The notes below the pieces were generated by a model. It was not told the origin of the DNA. It made no database searches and worked only from the letters and a program-made list of their open reading frames with translations. The position numbers were made by a program, and so were the translations under genes. Shown piece after piece: positions 25,742 to 38,720 of a stretch of DNA of 64,000 nt. The DNA lies in contig JAQGDQ010000094.1 in the NCBI GenBank assembly GCA_030141605.1, positions 496,001 through 560,000 of the forward strand, written 5' to 3'. Origin of the DNA: Tubiluchus corallicola (lineage: Eukaryota; Priapulida; Priapulimorpha; Priapulimorphida; Tubiluchidae). Within the stretch, counting starts at the first letter, position 1. Each line of letters starts with the position of its first letter.

Positions 25742-25883
25742 GGTTGGCGAAGATGACTGCAGACAGGATTTACAATTGAATTTTGTGCTTGAACTTTTAC
25801 CGGGCCTCGGGGCAAGGCCGGTCAGCCACTTTCTGCAATCTCACACTTGAGTTTAAGCATTGAAACTCAATGCGGTAAAAGTG
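25742..25883 (+). promoter_or_regulatory. Probable RAB23 5' UTR exon with short upstream ORF
   Basis: A pyrimidine-rich tract ending TTTTTTCGCAG immediately precedes 25742, so a spliced 5' UTR probably joins here. An upstream ATG at 25752 opens an 8-codon ORF (MTADRIYN) that stops before the main start. That could dampen translation. This is inferred from sequence only. Confidence 0.4.
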
Positions 25884-28800
25884 ATGAGGGAGGAAGAGAT
25901 AGAGACTGCCATTAAGGTTTGGTTCACTTAACAGACAATCTTTTTTTTCTGTTTAATGCTTATTCCCCCTTGCCTCCTTGGGGCAGTCTTATCATTGCAG
26001 ATATATTCTTTTTTAATTTTATAGTTTTCCTTTTTCTGCACCTGTTATGATGGCACTGTAAAACATTAACACTGTTAAAAAACTTTGCTTTCCAGCCTTA
26101 AAATTTTATATGAATCCCTATAGCCAAGGATGCTACCATGTGCATATCTCATTAATAACTGGCAAAAAGTTTATGATTTTCAGCAAGGTTATAATTTTCA
26201 ACAGCATTGAACTAAACTTTTCTCCTCAATTTCTCTTTTGGCCTGTTAGAGGTGTAGTGAATTATAATGAATTCTGTCGTAAATTTCAGCTATGATTATC
26301 ATAAAACAGTTGATGGAGAGCCAAGCATTACTTTTATCCTTCATTGGCCATTATTGACACAATTTTAGAACTGTGTAAGAGGATCCATTCTAAACACATC
26401 ATTGACACAAAATAAAATTACTAATGTGATCTGAATTTGTTAGCGCTACAGCCTACAGGAAATAGGGGCCATTTGCCATTTCCATACAATGTGCTATATT
26501 TACTAGCTGAATAACCATGAAGTGCAGTGGACAATAGGGGAGTAAAATCATAAATGTGTTATTCATGCTTCTTGTTCATGCTCAAAAGTAATGTTGTTAC
26601 AGTTAATGTAGAAGTGCATAGATTTTACTAATGCTGCAATTTATTATTTAAAGTGCTATAATGGCATTATTAACTGCGGAATTGATTAAGTTTGATAATC
26701 ACTGAGTTGCCAAAAGCTGTGACCAGCCATTGAATGCTTGTGCTATTCTCATAAATTAAAAATGTTAATGTGCAGATTGCATGTGTGCTATTGAAATAGA
26801 AGTATGAGTTCAAAGTGAATAAAAACTCTTTGTATTTGCAATAATTTGTGTTGCTCAATAAAAAGTGAATGACTCATTTTTATCCATATGAGTAATTTGT
26901 TTGTCTTCCACTAGGTGGTAATAGTAGGCAACGGTGCTGTAGGAAAATCATCTATGATACAGAGGTACTGCAAAGGCATTTTCACCAAGGAGTACAAGAA
27001 GACTATAGGTGTTGACTTTTTGGAAAAACAATTTCAGTAAGTGCTTTGTTTAACTGAGGTAACTCAGTTACTACAAGACCTATTGCAGAGTCTTTGTTGA
27101 TAAAAAGTGTGCTTTAAAGTTTCTTTTAGGTCAACCATCCGTCTAACTCACATACTTCTAGTTGCAACAACTTGTAACAATATACCAGAATATCCAACAG
27201 TTGATCATGTTTTATTAAGTAGTTTTCTTGTAATTAAAGTCTTCTTGAAAAAGTGGACATCTGTCAGCTTGATGACTGTTGCAGAATTAACGGGGAAGAT
27301 GTGCGGCTAATGTTATGGGATACAGCCGGTCAAGAAGAATTTGATGCAATAACAAAGGCATATTACAGAGGCAAGTACCTTTCAAAGTTGCAAGCTTCTT
27401 GACTGCTTCACAGTTTTTATCACTATATGGCAATTGGGTGTGTATGGAAATCACAAACATATCATAAACTAAATTTGCAAGCATGGTTAAAGCACCTTGC
27501 TTTAGTATGTAAACTTTAGGTATAATGCACATTATAAATGTGCAAGAAGAAAGTTTTTAACATTTTTATACAGTTTGGCACTCTGAAGCTGGAGTTCTAA
27601 TGATTGTGGTAGGATTGGGACCTTGGTGTATCAGTCACATGCGGATATGAATACCACGTAAACAGCCATAAACAAACTCCTCAACAGTATAAACAGCCAT
27701 AATTAAGCCGGCAGTAGCAAGTATCAAACCCTAGTGGTTACCTATCCATTTTCTGATTAAGCTTGACATTACTTAATTTCAGTTACTAAGTATGCACTGT
27801 TAACTCACTCAAAATTTTGGCTGTTGTCTGGATAGGTCTTAGCTTGTGTTTGTGTTCAAATTTGTAGTTTTCTACAAAGATTTAATTTCTTTTAGAAACT
27901 AAAGTTATTTGTTTAAATCAATTTTAAATCTGTACAGTAATGTGCCTGCAGTCTCGCATTTTGTTTTATAAAACTGACAGGCAAATAAGTATATTGTGTT
28001 TTTACTTTGCACTAAGCTAATTTCCATTTGTTTTGTGTTGGTCTTCGATGTTGATTATCTACATGCAAGAAAACAGTTTGTTACCTTATTTGTGGGACAC
28101 GTATGTCCAGCCTTCCGCGCTTCACGGTCGTCCTCTTTTCTTCCCTAAATTGCATTTATCTGCCGTGTTGTAATTTGCATATATTTTCCTTGACAAGCAA
28201 AATGACAGGTTAGACAAATTCATTCATTGTTCTGTAATAAAAGTTACTAGTTTTTCTAATTATTGGTTAGAAATTTCATCATGCCAGTTTGTTAGTGAAG
28301 TGAAACTATGTTACAGATAAACAAGTACGTGATATGGGGGGAAATTCTACTGTGAGTTGATCGGGGTGGGCAAATAAAATTTGTGTCTCTGCTGCTATGT
28401 AATTGATATTTCTTGAATGACATTGCCTGATTGAAACATAATTAATGATCTTCTATTAAACCTTGAATTAATATACTTCGTTGTACCATAATTAATCCAT
28501 CGTTTGTTGAAGAATGGGGCATAGAAATAATTATGACTCCTATCTCAACTGCTTTCTACTCCTATCTTTAGTCACATTGTTGTTGTTATACCATTTCAGG
28601 TGCTCAAGCTTGTGTTCTAGCTTTCTCTACTGTAGACAGAAGTTCTTTTGATGCAATAGAAAAATGGAAAAAGAAAGTGAGCATTTTAGAATAATTAGAT
28701 AAATATACATAAAGCAAATTACTGATCGTAAGTGATTCGCTTAGATACTACTTCTTTTTTGCTGTTCCTCCATATTTGTTAAACATTGAATGTTGACAAA

Positions 28801-31800
28801 GTGTTGGATACAAAACATTGTAGAGGAGCTTCAGAGGAGCTAAATGCACAATACTTGTTGTGATGACAAAAAGTATAACAGTAGAATAGAAAACTTTAAA
28901 TATTTATTGATGTAAAAGATTAAACAAAAATATCGGTAAAAATATAGGCATATAAGGTCTTGTAACAGCCAACTAGTGAGAACAGAATGTAACAAAATTG
29001 GAGCAAACTGTTCACTATTGGGCTAAACCTGTTTTTAGAACAGGGTAACAGATAGGTAGAAGCCATCTACTACATCAGTAGTGATTTTACAGATTACTGA
29101 GCTAATTACAATTTAAATGTAATTTTTGTAATTTTCTGGTCATTCACAATGTCAATACTTAAGATTAGGTTTAAGTGAACAAGCGGTGACCAAGAAATTT
29201 TGTCTAGTGAAATTCCTGGGTTGTTCATATCCATGGCCATATCTAATGTTTAAGGCTGGAGGTAGATCCACGAATCAACTGTAGTTACCTGTGTACTTTC
29301 TTACATCCAGCCTGCCTCTGGGTCTGTACAATTTACAAGAATGATCTCTAATATTAGCTGCATTCCTCAAGGATGGCTCATCTTGAATGTTAGTTTTATT
29401 GATAATCTGAAAAACCTGAATCATGAAATTTTGCATATAAAATTTAGAGAATAGGCAATTCATGTTTTCTGAAAAGCTTCCTATTAATTTGTTTGCTTTG
29501 AGGAAAACTAGGTCATCTGTTAAAACAAGGTATCACTAGCAAAGACTTACAAAGCTCAGTGAATTAACCAAGTGCCAAATAAATTAATCCACATTATTTA
29601 GGTTGCTATGGCAATGCGGTAATGATGATAGTTTAACTAGAAGTAGCACACCATTAATTATGTGCTGATTGTGCAATGGCTCTTACTAGCTTAGATTTTT
29701 GTAACAGCGAGGATCTTGTGATATCTGAGCTTACACAAACATTTTTGATTTTTAGTTAAATATGTTTTGAAACATCTATATTCATTTGTTTTAATGATAA
29801 ATATACGTATTACATATATTCAGCATAGCAGTTTTATGAAGGTGATTAAAAAAATGTTTCTTTTATTTTTCTGCTGTTATCATCACAAATGTACTTTTCA
29901 GATGTCTGTTGCCTTCATATATAATTAAAGCAACATTTCTGACTTATTAACTTGGTTTACTCTATTAGCTTCTCAAACTCAGCTGTAGGCTTCGATCATC
30001 CATGATGTATAATCAATAGATTTAATTAGCTTCGTTTAGACTAAGCTTGCATGTAATTTATGCTGGTTCTTAATCATGTTGGTTTGTTTTGGCAGGTGGA
30101 AAGTGAATGCTCTTACATACCTACTGTATTGGTGCAGAATAAGATGGACCTAATTGATCAGTCAGTGGTCCCCAAGTAAGTGTTGATAAGTACTGTCTCC
30201 TATGCATGTATGGCAATGTAACGAAAGAGGGTGAAAGGTGCAAAGGAAGAATGATGTACGACAGGAAGGAAGGAGCAAAGGAAAGCCATTAGTGTAATTA
30301 CTAACTTGGAGTATAGTGACATTTGGAATTTAAGGCTGTAGTTGTCTATCATGTAATAACATGTTATTGACATAAAATACAAATTGTTTGTGTTTTATAT
30401 TACGCAGTAGTTTGCATTAATGGTTCTAACATAGAAGCTGTTCATATGTTTTCATCTCTAAAGTTTGAGCATTGAACAAACATGATATTGGATTGCCACG
30501 TTGCATTATTTTTTTAATATCCTCGTGTAGATTTTGCTGCTTATAGTAAAGTTGTAGGTGCGAAAGTGTAATCAGCAAAAGAAAATTGGTAACAATAGTA
30601 GTGTTATTTTTGATTAAAAAGCATTAACCATAAAATGGATTAATGTATTTTACTGCATAAATCTTGACACATTTGGATAAGTACAGTAGACACATACACA
30701 CGTGCACAGATTAATGAAATTATTATAGTCTATCTAAGAATCACCAAAAGTGCACATAGTGCACACAGTTATTATAGATAAAACTAAAATCATAATATGT
30801 ATGTTTGATGCATACTTATATATGTATATGTATACAGATTACTTTTGCATTTGTTTTAGGGAAGATGCTGAAGGGTTAGCTAAACGACTAAAACTACGGT
30901 TGTATCGAACGTCCGTGAAAGAAAATTTACACATAGATGATGGTAATTAAATAGTACATGTTTTACATGTATCATTGGCATAATAAACTGTAAAGAATGT
31001 AAGAACCTGGTTCTGTAATGCAAAAAGAACTTTTAAATTATGTCATTAGTTTAGAAGTGACAAGTAACAAGCTGTGCGCCATTTTGTATCACCAAAGTGT
31101 CTTGTTCTTTTTACAAAGTAATATATTGTATCACCATCCCAATGTACACCACTGGCTCACCAAAAAAACATTAATCTTTTTGACAGTATAAAGTAATTAA
31201 TACTTTTCTTTAGTTAGTGAAGAGTTTGCTACTGCAAATGCTCTGATTATTTTTTCAAACTTTACGCATTGTTATTTTTTATCTAAAGTTGTTTCAAACA
31301 TCTGACTGTTCAAATGGCCATGCTTAATGGTCATTTCAAGGCAAACTTTTGAATTTTATTTATGAAAAGTGTTTTCTTGTCCTTAATGTCTTTTTTAATA
31401 TTTTATCATTGTCATATTCCTTATTTAATATAATTTTTAAAATTCTTTCCATGTCATTTTGTCAGAAATGAAAATTTGACAAAGTTCTTGAAGAAATGAA
31501 TCATGACATCATTCCCATTGAGAAACAACATGAATCATACTTTTGTCATCTTATAACCCTCAGAACTATTCCACTAGAGTCCTTCAAAGCTGTGAATAAC
31601 TGCAGTGCTAGATATTAAGATACTATTATTATTTATTTGTACATCAATGTACATTAATACCACATGGTCATGCAGTACATTAGTAATTTTACAAATGTAA
31701 TCAGTTACTGATTTATAATACATTAATCACAAAATTATACAATGGAAAAAACAAAGCAATAAAGAGACAAAAATGACAATAATTAACTTTAAAAGTTATA

Positions 31801-33352
31801 CTTTAAAATACTATGAAATTATTTGCATGTGGTTAATCCTGCATAATAAACATTAAAATTTCATTTAATTCAGTCAAGATAAGAAAAGAGAATTCTGCTG
31901 CTTCTATTGTATTTAAAATATCCATGGCCAGAGATGCACTAGAAGTTTGATCATCAGTTAGTCTGCATTCCTCTATAAATACATATGATTGGACAAGCTT
32001 CGGCTTAGATATCATCAATGCATAATCTATATTGTAATTTTGGCAGATGTACTTCACATTATTTCCCATATGTGATAGAACTGAATAACAACTTTGTCGA
32101 GCAACTTTGTTCTTTCCTGAAAATTAAATCCTGCTAACCGTTTCGTTAATTTTCATCTATTTATTATTCTGTCCAGGGGAGGAGGCAGTCATTTCCTGAC
32201 ACCCTTACTCTTTATACATGTTTTTATAGAAAGACGTAGAGACGAGAATTGAGAATGTACGTCCTTCATTAACTTTTTGCAATAAGTTACATAAATTTGT
32301 TTGCAGTTTTCAGGTATTTAGCAGAAAAATATTTACAGCAGATGAACAGTTCAGTAGATGACTGTCAGATGCATCGTATTGGCGGGCACAGTAAGTAGAA
32401 GTTTCTCTGTCTTTAGTTCTGCACTTCTAGTGATTTTTTTTGCAAAGTACATGTGCTTATCTGGCAGTCAAGAGTAATAAATACGAAAGATATTACATAA
32501 GATACCTGTGTTTCATAATGTGAATTGTGCTTCAGAAGTAATACATTTTTCTGATTGAGTATCCAGTAATTAAATTTATGAAACTACTGCAAAGTAATAC
32601 ATAAAGTTAAGATGCGATGCAAGTGGACTGTACAGTTGTCTAATCATGCTGCTGTTTAAATAATATTTGAAAATAATAACTTTACTTAATGAATTAAAAG
32701 CTTACAAGTTAATCGTTGTTAAACCTAATTAGTAATTTGTTTGGAGACACACTGAATATTTCATTCATTGAGTGTTGCTTTCTTGAATGAAGATACTTCA
32801 GGAAAGCAGTTGAAAGCCTTGGAGCCTTGAAAATTAACTAGTGTTGCTTTCAAGTAATGCATATGCCTTTGAATGTATGATAAATGGTAAGATATTTTGA
32901 AGAAAATTATTGTGAAAATGTCTAGCAGATTGTTTTTAATCTTCACTAGCAGAAATTGCAGGTTTGCCTGTTGTAGCATAATGCTCATTAAATTTTGTTG
33001 ATAGAAGACAAGTCATGTCACTTTGCAAGAATGAGTGTGCAACAGGAAGTGTTGCCAGAAGAAACTTTCTGTAATTCAGTGCATTTTTATAGAGGCATAT
33101 CTTGCTAGTAACATAGTATTTTTACTTTAGACATTGGTCTTGCTTGTGGCAATTTGTATAAAAAATTGTGCAATCAAAGCACTGAAGTTCCTATATATGC
33201 TTGTTGTGCTAATTTGACATATTATTAATGCAGATGCGTTTGCAACTGGGAACGGGGTGCCCGGAAAAGGACGTGAGACGATCCAGCTTCATCCGAGCAA
33301 GAGGAGAACACAGGGAAAGAAATCTCCCCTTGGAAGGTGTAAGCTATTATGA
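25884..33352 (+). CDS. RAB23: RAB23 small GTPase, complete, 8 coding exons
   Basis: Coding exons are 25884-25916, 26915-27036, 27285-27370, 28600-28676, 30096-30175, 30860-30942, 32307-32390 and 33234-33352. All join in phase to 684 nt (227 residues; human RAB23 has 237). The protein begins [11 protein letters not shown]. It has the P-loop GNGAVGKS (16-23), switch I KKTIGVDF (39-46), switch [11 protein letters not shown] (63-71, catalytic Gln68), the guanine-specificity motif NKMD and the SAK-like TSVKEN. It ends in a CKLL prenylation box (Cys224). Numbering through Gln68 equals human RAB23. RAB23 is a membrane-trafficking GTPase that restrains Hedgehog signalling and acts at cilia. All introns are GT-AG except the third, which starts GC. 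The C-terminal tail is shorter and more basic than in vertebrates. It is convergent with UBE2W downstream. Confidence 0.95.
27371..28599 (+). other. RAB23 intron 3, GC-AG type
   Basis: The exon must end AGA G to continue with GT GCT (Gly-Ala), which keeps the conserved YYRGAQACVL sequence. This forces the donor to be GCAAGT at 27371, preceded by AG. The next GT, four bases on, shifts the frame. AG|GCAAGT is the strong consensus of the minor GC-AG class of U2 introns. Confidence 0.85.
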
Positions 33353-33959
33353 ACTATCCAGCTCCAGTCCTCGGCACTGCCTATACTAATCAAACGATGG
33401 GGAATCTTTAGTGCAGTTTACTTCTGTGATTACATGCAACACATTATGTCTCGTACATCTTGTAATATCCTGTGTAGCTGAACGTCGTGTTCTAAGATGT
33501 GGTGCGTTCTCTAACATTGCGTAGAACATTATGTTATTTTGAAAAACTCGTAACACAGGTTTAAAGCAAAATGTAGATAGCTGACAATAGGTTCGTTAAG
33601 CGTATTTGAACATGTCCACTGTCTAGCAGTGCTAATGGCAACTGGTGCATTGTGGTTACAGATTACTGCTCACAGTGATAAACTAAAAGGTGTGCATTGT
33701 AGCCATATTTGCCCTAATTCGGTACATCTTGCATATCGTAACGGAAAAAAGACGTATTTTTGAACTCTGATGTAAAACTATTTGAGGTATTAAATATTGA
33801 AAGACAGAATGTTTTTCAAGAAAGATATGCTTCAAAGAAATATTACGGGGAGTCTAATTTTGTTAGTTAATTGTTGTCTAACATACTTCCAGCTATTCAG
33901 GTGGGTGACAGTGCAGGCTTGGATTTTGAAAACACATGCACAATAACAGTTTGTGCCTG
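33353..33959 (+). other. RAB23 3' UTR and flank
   Basis: This follows the TGA at 33350-33352. No canonical AATAAA is seen in the first 600 bp. Candidate polyadenylation signals are farther on (about 34888 and 35849), so the 3' UTR may run through the repeat-B copies. Confidence 0.4.
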
Positions 33960-34580
33960 ATCAGAATGCAACTTAAAAAACCTGGCTGAAATCTTGAATT
34001 ATAGCTTAAAACAATTTACGTTATAAAATATTGAAAAGGAATGTATAATTTTTCAAAAATAACTTACATGAAGGAATTATTACCACAGAAATGCAATTTC
34101 CTATTCGCATGGCTAGTTCTTTGCTGTTACATGAGCACTACCGCTTGGAACATTTCGTTAAAAACAGGTGTTGTACCTCTCAGTTCAGAGGTGTTCAGTG
34201 GTGATGTAGTATGCACGTTTGAGAGCACTTGCGTGAGCACAGCAATAAGCTTGAAATATAAATTCTAGACTTATAATTTGCCAAGTTTTTATATATCACA
34301 CTGTATATTGTACAGTAGCACTGGACTTCAATTTTTGTTTTTGCAGACATATACAACACACACGTGCAATGTTTGAACTATTGAAACTTATGTTCAATTG
34401 TGATGTCATCACTAGTTGGGCTCGTTTGCTCTTCATTAAGTTTTTAATCTATTATTTAATTATCAGAAACACACTGTGACATCATTACCGATGTTAAAAT
34501 GTATTCTTTTTCTGCAGTTCAAAACGGGGTGTGTTATGAAAAATCATCCTGTTTTTCTTTAATCATGTCATGATGGCAGC
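33960..34580 (+). repeat. Dispersed repeat family B, copy 2
   Basis: Aligns by eye with 11770-12370 in the same orientation over its whole length, with many substitutions and small gaps. It has the same ordered landmarks, including CTCTCAGTTCA, TTGTACAGTA, ACTTCAATTTT and TGTGATGTCATCACTAGTT. A 75-residue frame at 34041-34268 lies inside and is chance. Confidence 0.65.
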
Positions 34581-34589
34581 ATTGTTAGA

Positions 34590-34960
34590 TTATTCATTAA
34601 TCCAGTGATGAGCTTAAAATGTGAAATTGTCAATTTAAATTTGCGATGTTTTGTATTTAATTGTCAGTCTTATACAGTAGTGCCAAGCTTCAATTTTTGC
34701 TTTTGAAAATGTGTGAAACTCTCATGATGGTTTCTACATTTAGAAAAATTTTCTCACTTGTAAACTCACCGTTACCTATGCTTACCTGCTGTTAATGAAT
34801 TTTTTCATATAATTTCCGTAGTGCTCCCGTAGGTATAATATCACAGTCTCAATGTAAATCAGAAACTTTTGGTAATTATTGTAGTTAATAAAATGTATGT
34901 CTGAGACCAGGTCAAAAGAGTTTGGTCTGAGAAATCATACTATTTTCCTTTAAATAAATT
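34590..34960 (+). repeat. Dispersed repeat family B, partial copy 3
   Basis: Immediately downstream of copy 2. It matches the second half of the repeat (TACAGTAGTGCCAAGCTTCAATTTTTGCTTTT, interrupted form, then CAGAAAC, a GTTAATAAAATGTAT block and CTTTAAAT). The arrangement suggests a local partial tandem duplication of repeat B. Confidence 0.5.
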
Positions 34961-37900
34961 ATCATCTAAAGACATAGTTTTAATATAATGACGAGTTTTG
35001 CACTGTGTTGCTGCGATTAGCGATGACCACTAATTTATATTAACAATGGACAAAAATTGTTTCAGATGAGCGGTCCAGTTCTTCCCACTAAATGACATTA
35101 TGCTTATTTATGCTATTGCTGTCTGCCAGCGCTTTCATTAATTCATGGTTGTGCTAGAAAAATTGTGAACAGGGTAACTAACAGACGGAACATTATGCAA
35201 TGTACTGTATTTTAGTACAAATGCCAATTACCAAATGCAGCATGCCCAGTGTCTAATTCATCCACATGTGTTACAGTATTGTGTTCTATAATTCTCCTCT
35301 TTAAGACAAGTCATCTTACCATTATACTTCTACATTGTTTAACTGACAAAAAGAAACTCTAACATATGTTTATTGTTTAACTTTGCATTTTGGTTATCAC
35401 CAAGATCGTTTAATGTACTAACATACAATTTTATTGACTATATCTTACTGTGACATTTTTACTTTTTTATGTTTCTTTATTTTAGAAATGTTTTAAATAA
35501 TGCCAACATTGATTTCTTGAACGTGTAACTTTACTTATATTTTATAATCTTTAATTTATTCAGGGTTCTTATTAGGGTCACCATAATTATTATTTTTGTA
35601 CATAGCTTATTAACGTACATTTATTATTTTATGTAAAAATGATGTGCTTATTCTATTGCTTATGTTAGGACAATTTTAAAAAAATCCCTTAGGTCATTTA
35701 TTAGCGTTTGATTTTGTTCATGTTAGATAAATGTCAGCAATACTTTTATTGCATACTTTATCAAAAATTGAATTTTTCATTTTTTGCCATAATTAGATTG
35801 TAATTCTAACCAAATAGAATAAACTGATAGTTTCAACGTCGAGATTAAATAAAAAGTACAGAGAATTTTGTGATTTCAATAATTAAATTGTTTTTCGCTT
35901 CGCTTAATATCTTTTACAAACTTATTTTTCAACTTTACGAATTTGTAGTTCGATTTCTGATGAAGGACATTTTTGTATAACTGTGACTAAACAAAAACTT
36001 ACGTTTGCTTACACTTACTGTTAAAGGGCAGTAAAATTCAATGACATATCTTGAAGATTTCTTGAAAAGTAAAATTAATTGCATAATAAATATTTTTATG
36101 GCTACTATTTGCTGTATTTGAGAACATTTGAGTCCAAATTTTTGGTTTTGTCATAAAAAAACGTGAATTGTACTGAGGCAAATTTATTTTGCTGTTAACA
36201 TAAATACTGAACACATTACATTTATTTCAGGTGATAGTGCTATATTTCATTCATTTTCAGCACTAACTCACTAGTGGATTTCAGCAAGCCAGCCACTCAG
36301 TCAATTTCCCTCTTAAAACGAGAAATTTTTAGTACATGTGCACTTAAGTAATGATCTGATTTACTATTTTGCATTTAATGACTTTGTTTCAAAACAGAAA
36401 ATGGACTAGTAACATCTCCATAGTTATACATAAAAACTTAGTACATTATAAATTTACGAGTATCTTTTTATTTTTCACAGACGTATTACAGTACTGGTGT
36501 TACCATAACAACAATCATTAATCACACTACATGGTGGCACAAATGTTTTTAGACATATAATTACAATATAAATAGGAATATCTAGCATAAATGCTATTAC
36601 TAAACATATACATTATATAAATATACATCTGTTTTGTACGTACGTGCAACATGACATCATCACATACTATAATGACTACACCAAATGGTGGTAACATTTA
36701 CGTACTTCTTGAACATCACGAAGGGTAAAATTGAATTAAGTATAACCAAGGCAAATGAAGTCTGAAATTGCCAGTAGAGAAATTTCCTTTTTTTTACTGT
36801 GACTATAACCCAGTATTGTGAGGTCAGAAAATCGTTCAAACCATCTGCAACTATTCAACACTTAGCAAGCACTTTCTAAGAAAAGAACCTAGCTAGGACC
36901 ACTAATGGAAGTAAACTGTGGAGCCTGTATAATATTGTTAATGAAACTGATTTAAACAAGTACACAAACTTACTTCACTAGTAGAAAAAAAAGGTACAAG
37001 TAACGCAGAAATTCGAAATTCTGTAAATCCAGTCTAGCTTAGTCATTCAGGACTAGTGCAATAAATAATTCAGAAACTTGTAATCATAACATAATAATGT
37101 AGCATTCAGAGTCGAGAGTTTTCTCTCAAAGAAACTTGCAAGTTTTATATCAAGAAATGTGCAAGTGTCTTCACACTAGAAAGCAGTGTCTGCTGTGACT
37201 ACTCTAAGACAGTAATCATAAGCAAAACCTTATGACGGATAATGTAGCGACATTGAGGTTAAAAGAAATTTACTCTTAGCAAATTGATTGTCTTTGCAAC
37301 AGCTAGGAACTGTCAAGAGGTTTCACAATGAAAACAGGTCGTGTCTCTATTCAAAGCGAGAAGTGTAGAAAAGATGCAGATAGTAAACTCGCAGCAGGGG
37401 CATTTACACTAAACAGTAATCAACTCGTAGCTCTTGTCTGCGACTTCGCAATTTCTTGAAACAAAAAAGTCACAAAGCAGTTATACAAACAAATTTGCTG
37501 TAAAATAGAAAATTCTGCCGTTGGCCCAAGTGCAGAAAATATATAAATCATGTGCAAACGAAAAAGCATTGTTTACAAAAAATTGCAAACTAAACCAAAC
37601 TATAGGTATGGAATAACGGCTTGCTCATAAAACGGTAAGTTGTTTGAACCCCGCAACCAACACTTACATAAATTAGATATTGAAAAATCTGTAAAATACA
37701 AGGAAGAAATTGTAAGAACCTGCTTTATGTTACGGCACATTGGTAGACATTAACATCATCAAAATTCTATAAGTTATTTACACCTTGGTAATTTATAAGT
37801 TATATACACAAGGAATCACAAAATTAAATGACTGATCAACTGAGTCGATGATACATGAACACAGTAATTAATAAACATCAGTTGTGCTGAAGGACAAATT

Positions 37901-38720
37901 GTGAAAAATAATAGTTCGGCGCTGAAATGCTTAACATTAGAATCCATTCGTGAAAAATTAACTTTAAGGCTATAAGAGTGAAAATTGTTCATAATAAAGC
38001 TGGGTGTGCAAAATTGTGTGTCAAAATAACAACCTAACACTTTTGCAAATCCAATGTTCATCCTGCATGATCGACATTGTGCACAAGAGCAACTCCACAA
38101 AATCATATTTAGAAAAACGTGAAAGAAAATAAATCCAAAAATCAAACTACTTGTTGTTACTAAAATCTCTTAGGAATTCTAAAAATGCAATTATTCGATT
38201 TGTGTGCAGCTAAGAATAAAGGAAAATTAATATAATGGATTGAACTTCTAATAAAACAGAAATTTCAAGTATTAATAAGTTTCTTAACGTAAGAGCACTG
38301 GCTAGAAACTAATAATGAGATAATAATAATAATAAAACTATAACTATATTTTTACTGTTAACAATGTTCATAGACTGATAACAAAAACATTAATAGTAGC
38401 TAGTTTGGCAAAACTTATAATGCAATACTTCAACATTTGCAAAAAGGAATCAGTGCACATTCAGCCTGTTTTTGTATCCTCTAAATCCATATTTAAGAAT
38501 CACTAGAAAACCAGAAAAACAAGAAAATGGTAGTTATGTATTATGAATGGACGAATTACTTGGTAGATGAACATGTTCCAAAAGAAAGTGAAATCAAAAT
38601 TAAAGTCACGTATCCATTCTTAACTCCTGGCTCCGATCCTATGACTAAAAATAATGCATTACATACAATGGCTGATTATATGGAAGCTCACTATCAAATA
38701 GTAGACGCACAGTGAAAAAA
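34961..38720. other. Tail-to-tail interval between RAB23 and UBE2W
   Basis: Includes the UBE2W 3' UTR on the minus strand (extent unknown; on that strand an AATAAA lies near 36470) and perhaps the RAB23 3' UTR. A 109-residue minus-strand frame (38145-37816) is Cys/Phe/Ser-rich without family features. I take it as untranslated sequence. Confidence 0.4.
38527..38715 (+). CDS. Small ORF antisense to the UBE2W 3' end, unrecognised
   Basis: A 62-residue frame starting in good context (AAAATGG). Its composition is balanced (Tyr, Glu, Asp, Pro, Met, few Cys/Phe), which looks more protein-like than other small frames here. It includes EWTNYLVDEHVPKESEIK. It ends six bases before the UBE2W stop codon on the other strand. 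I recognise no family. It may be a small gene, a transposon remnant or chance. Confidence 0.2.
   Translation: MVVMYYEWTNYLVDEHVPKESEIKIKVTYPFLTPGSDPMTKNNALHTMADYMEAHYQIVDAQ

Noticed and set aside
37816-38145. 109-residue minus-strand frame
   Set aside because: It lies in the expected UBE2W 3' UTR, is Cys/Phe/Ser-rich, and has no recognisable motif.
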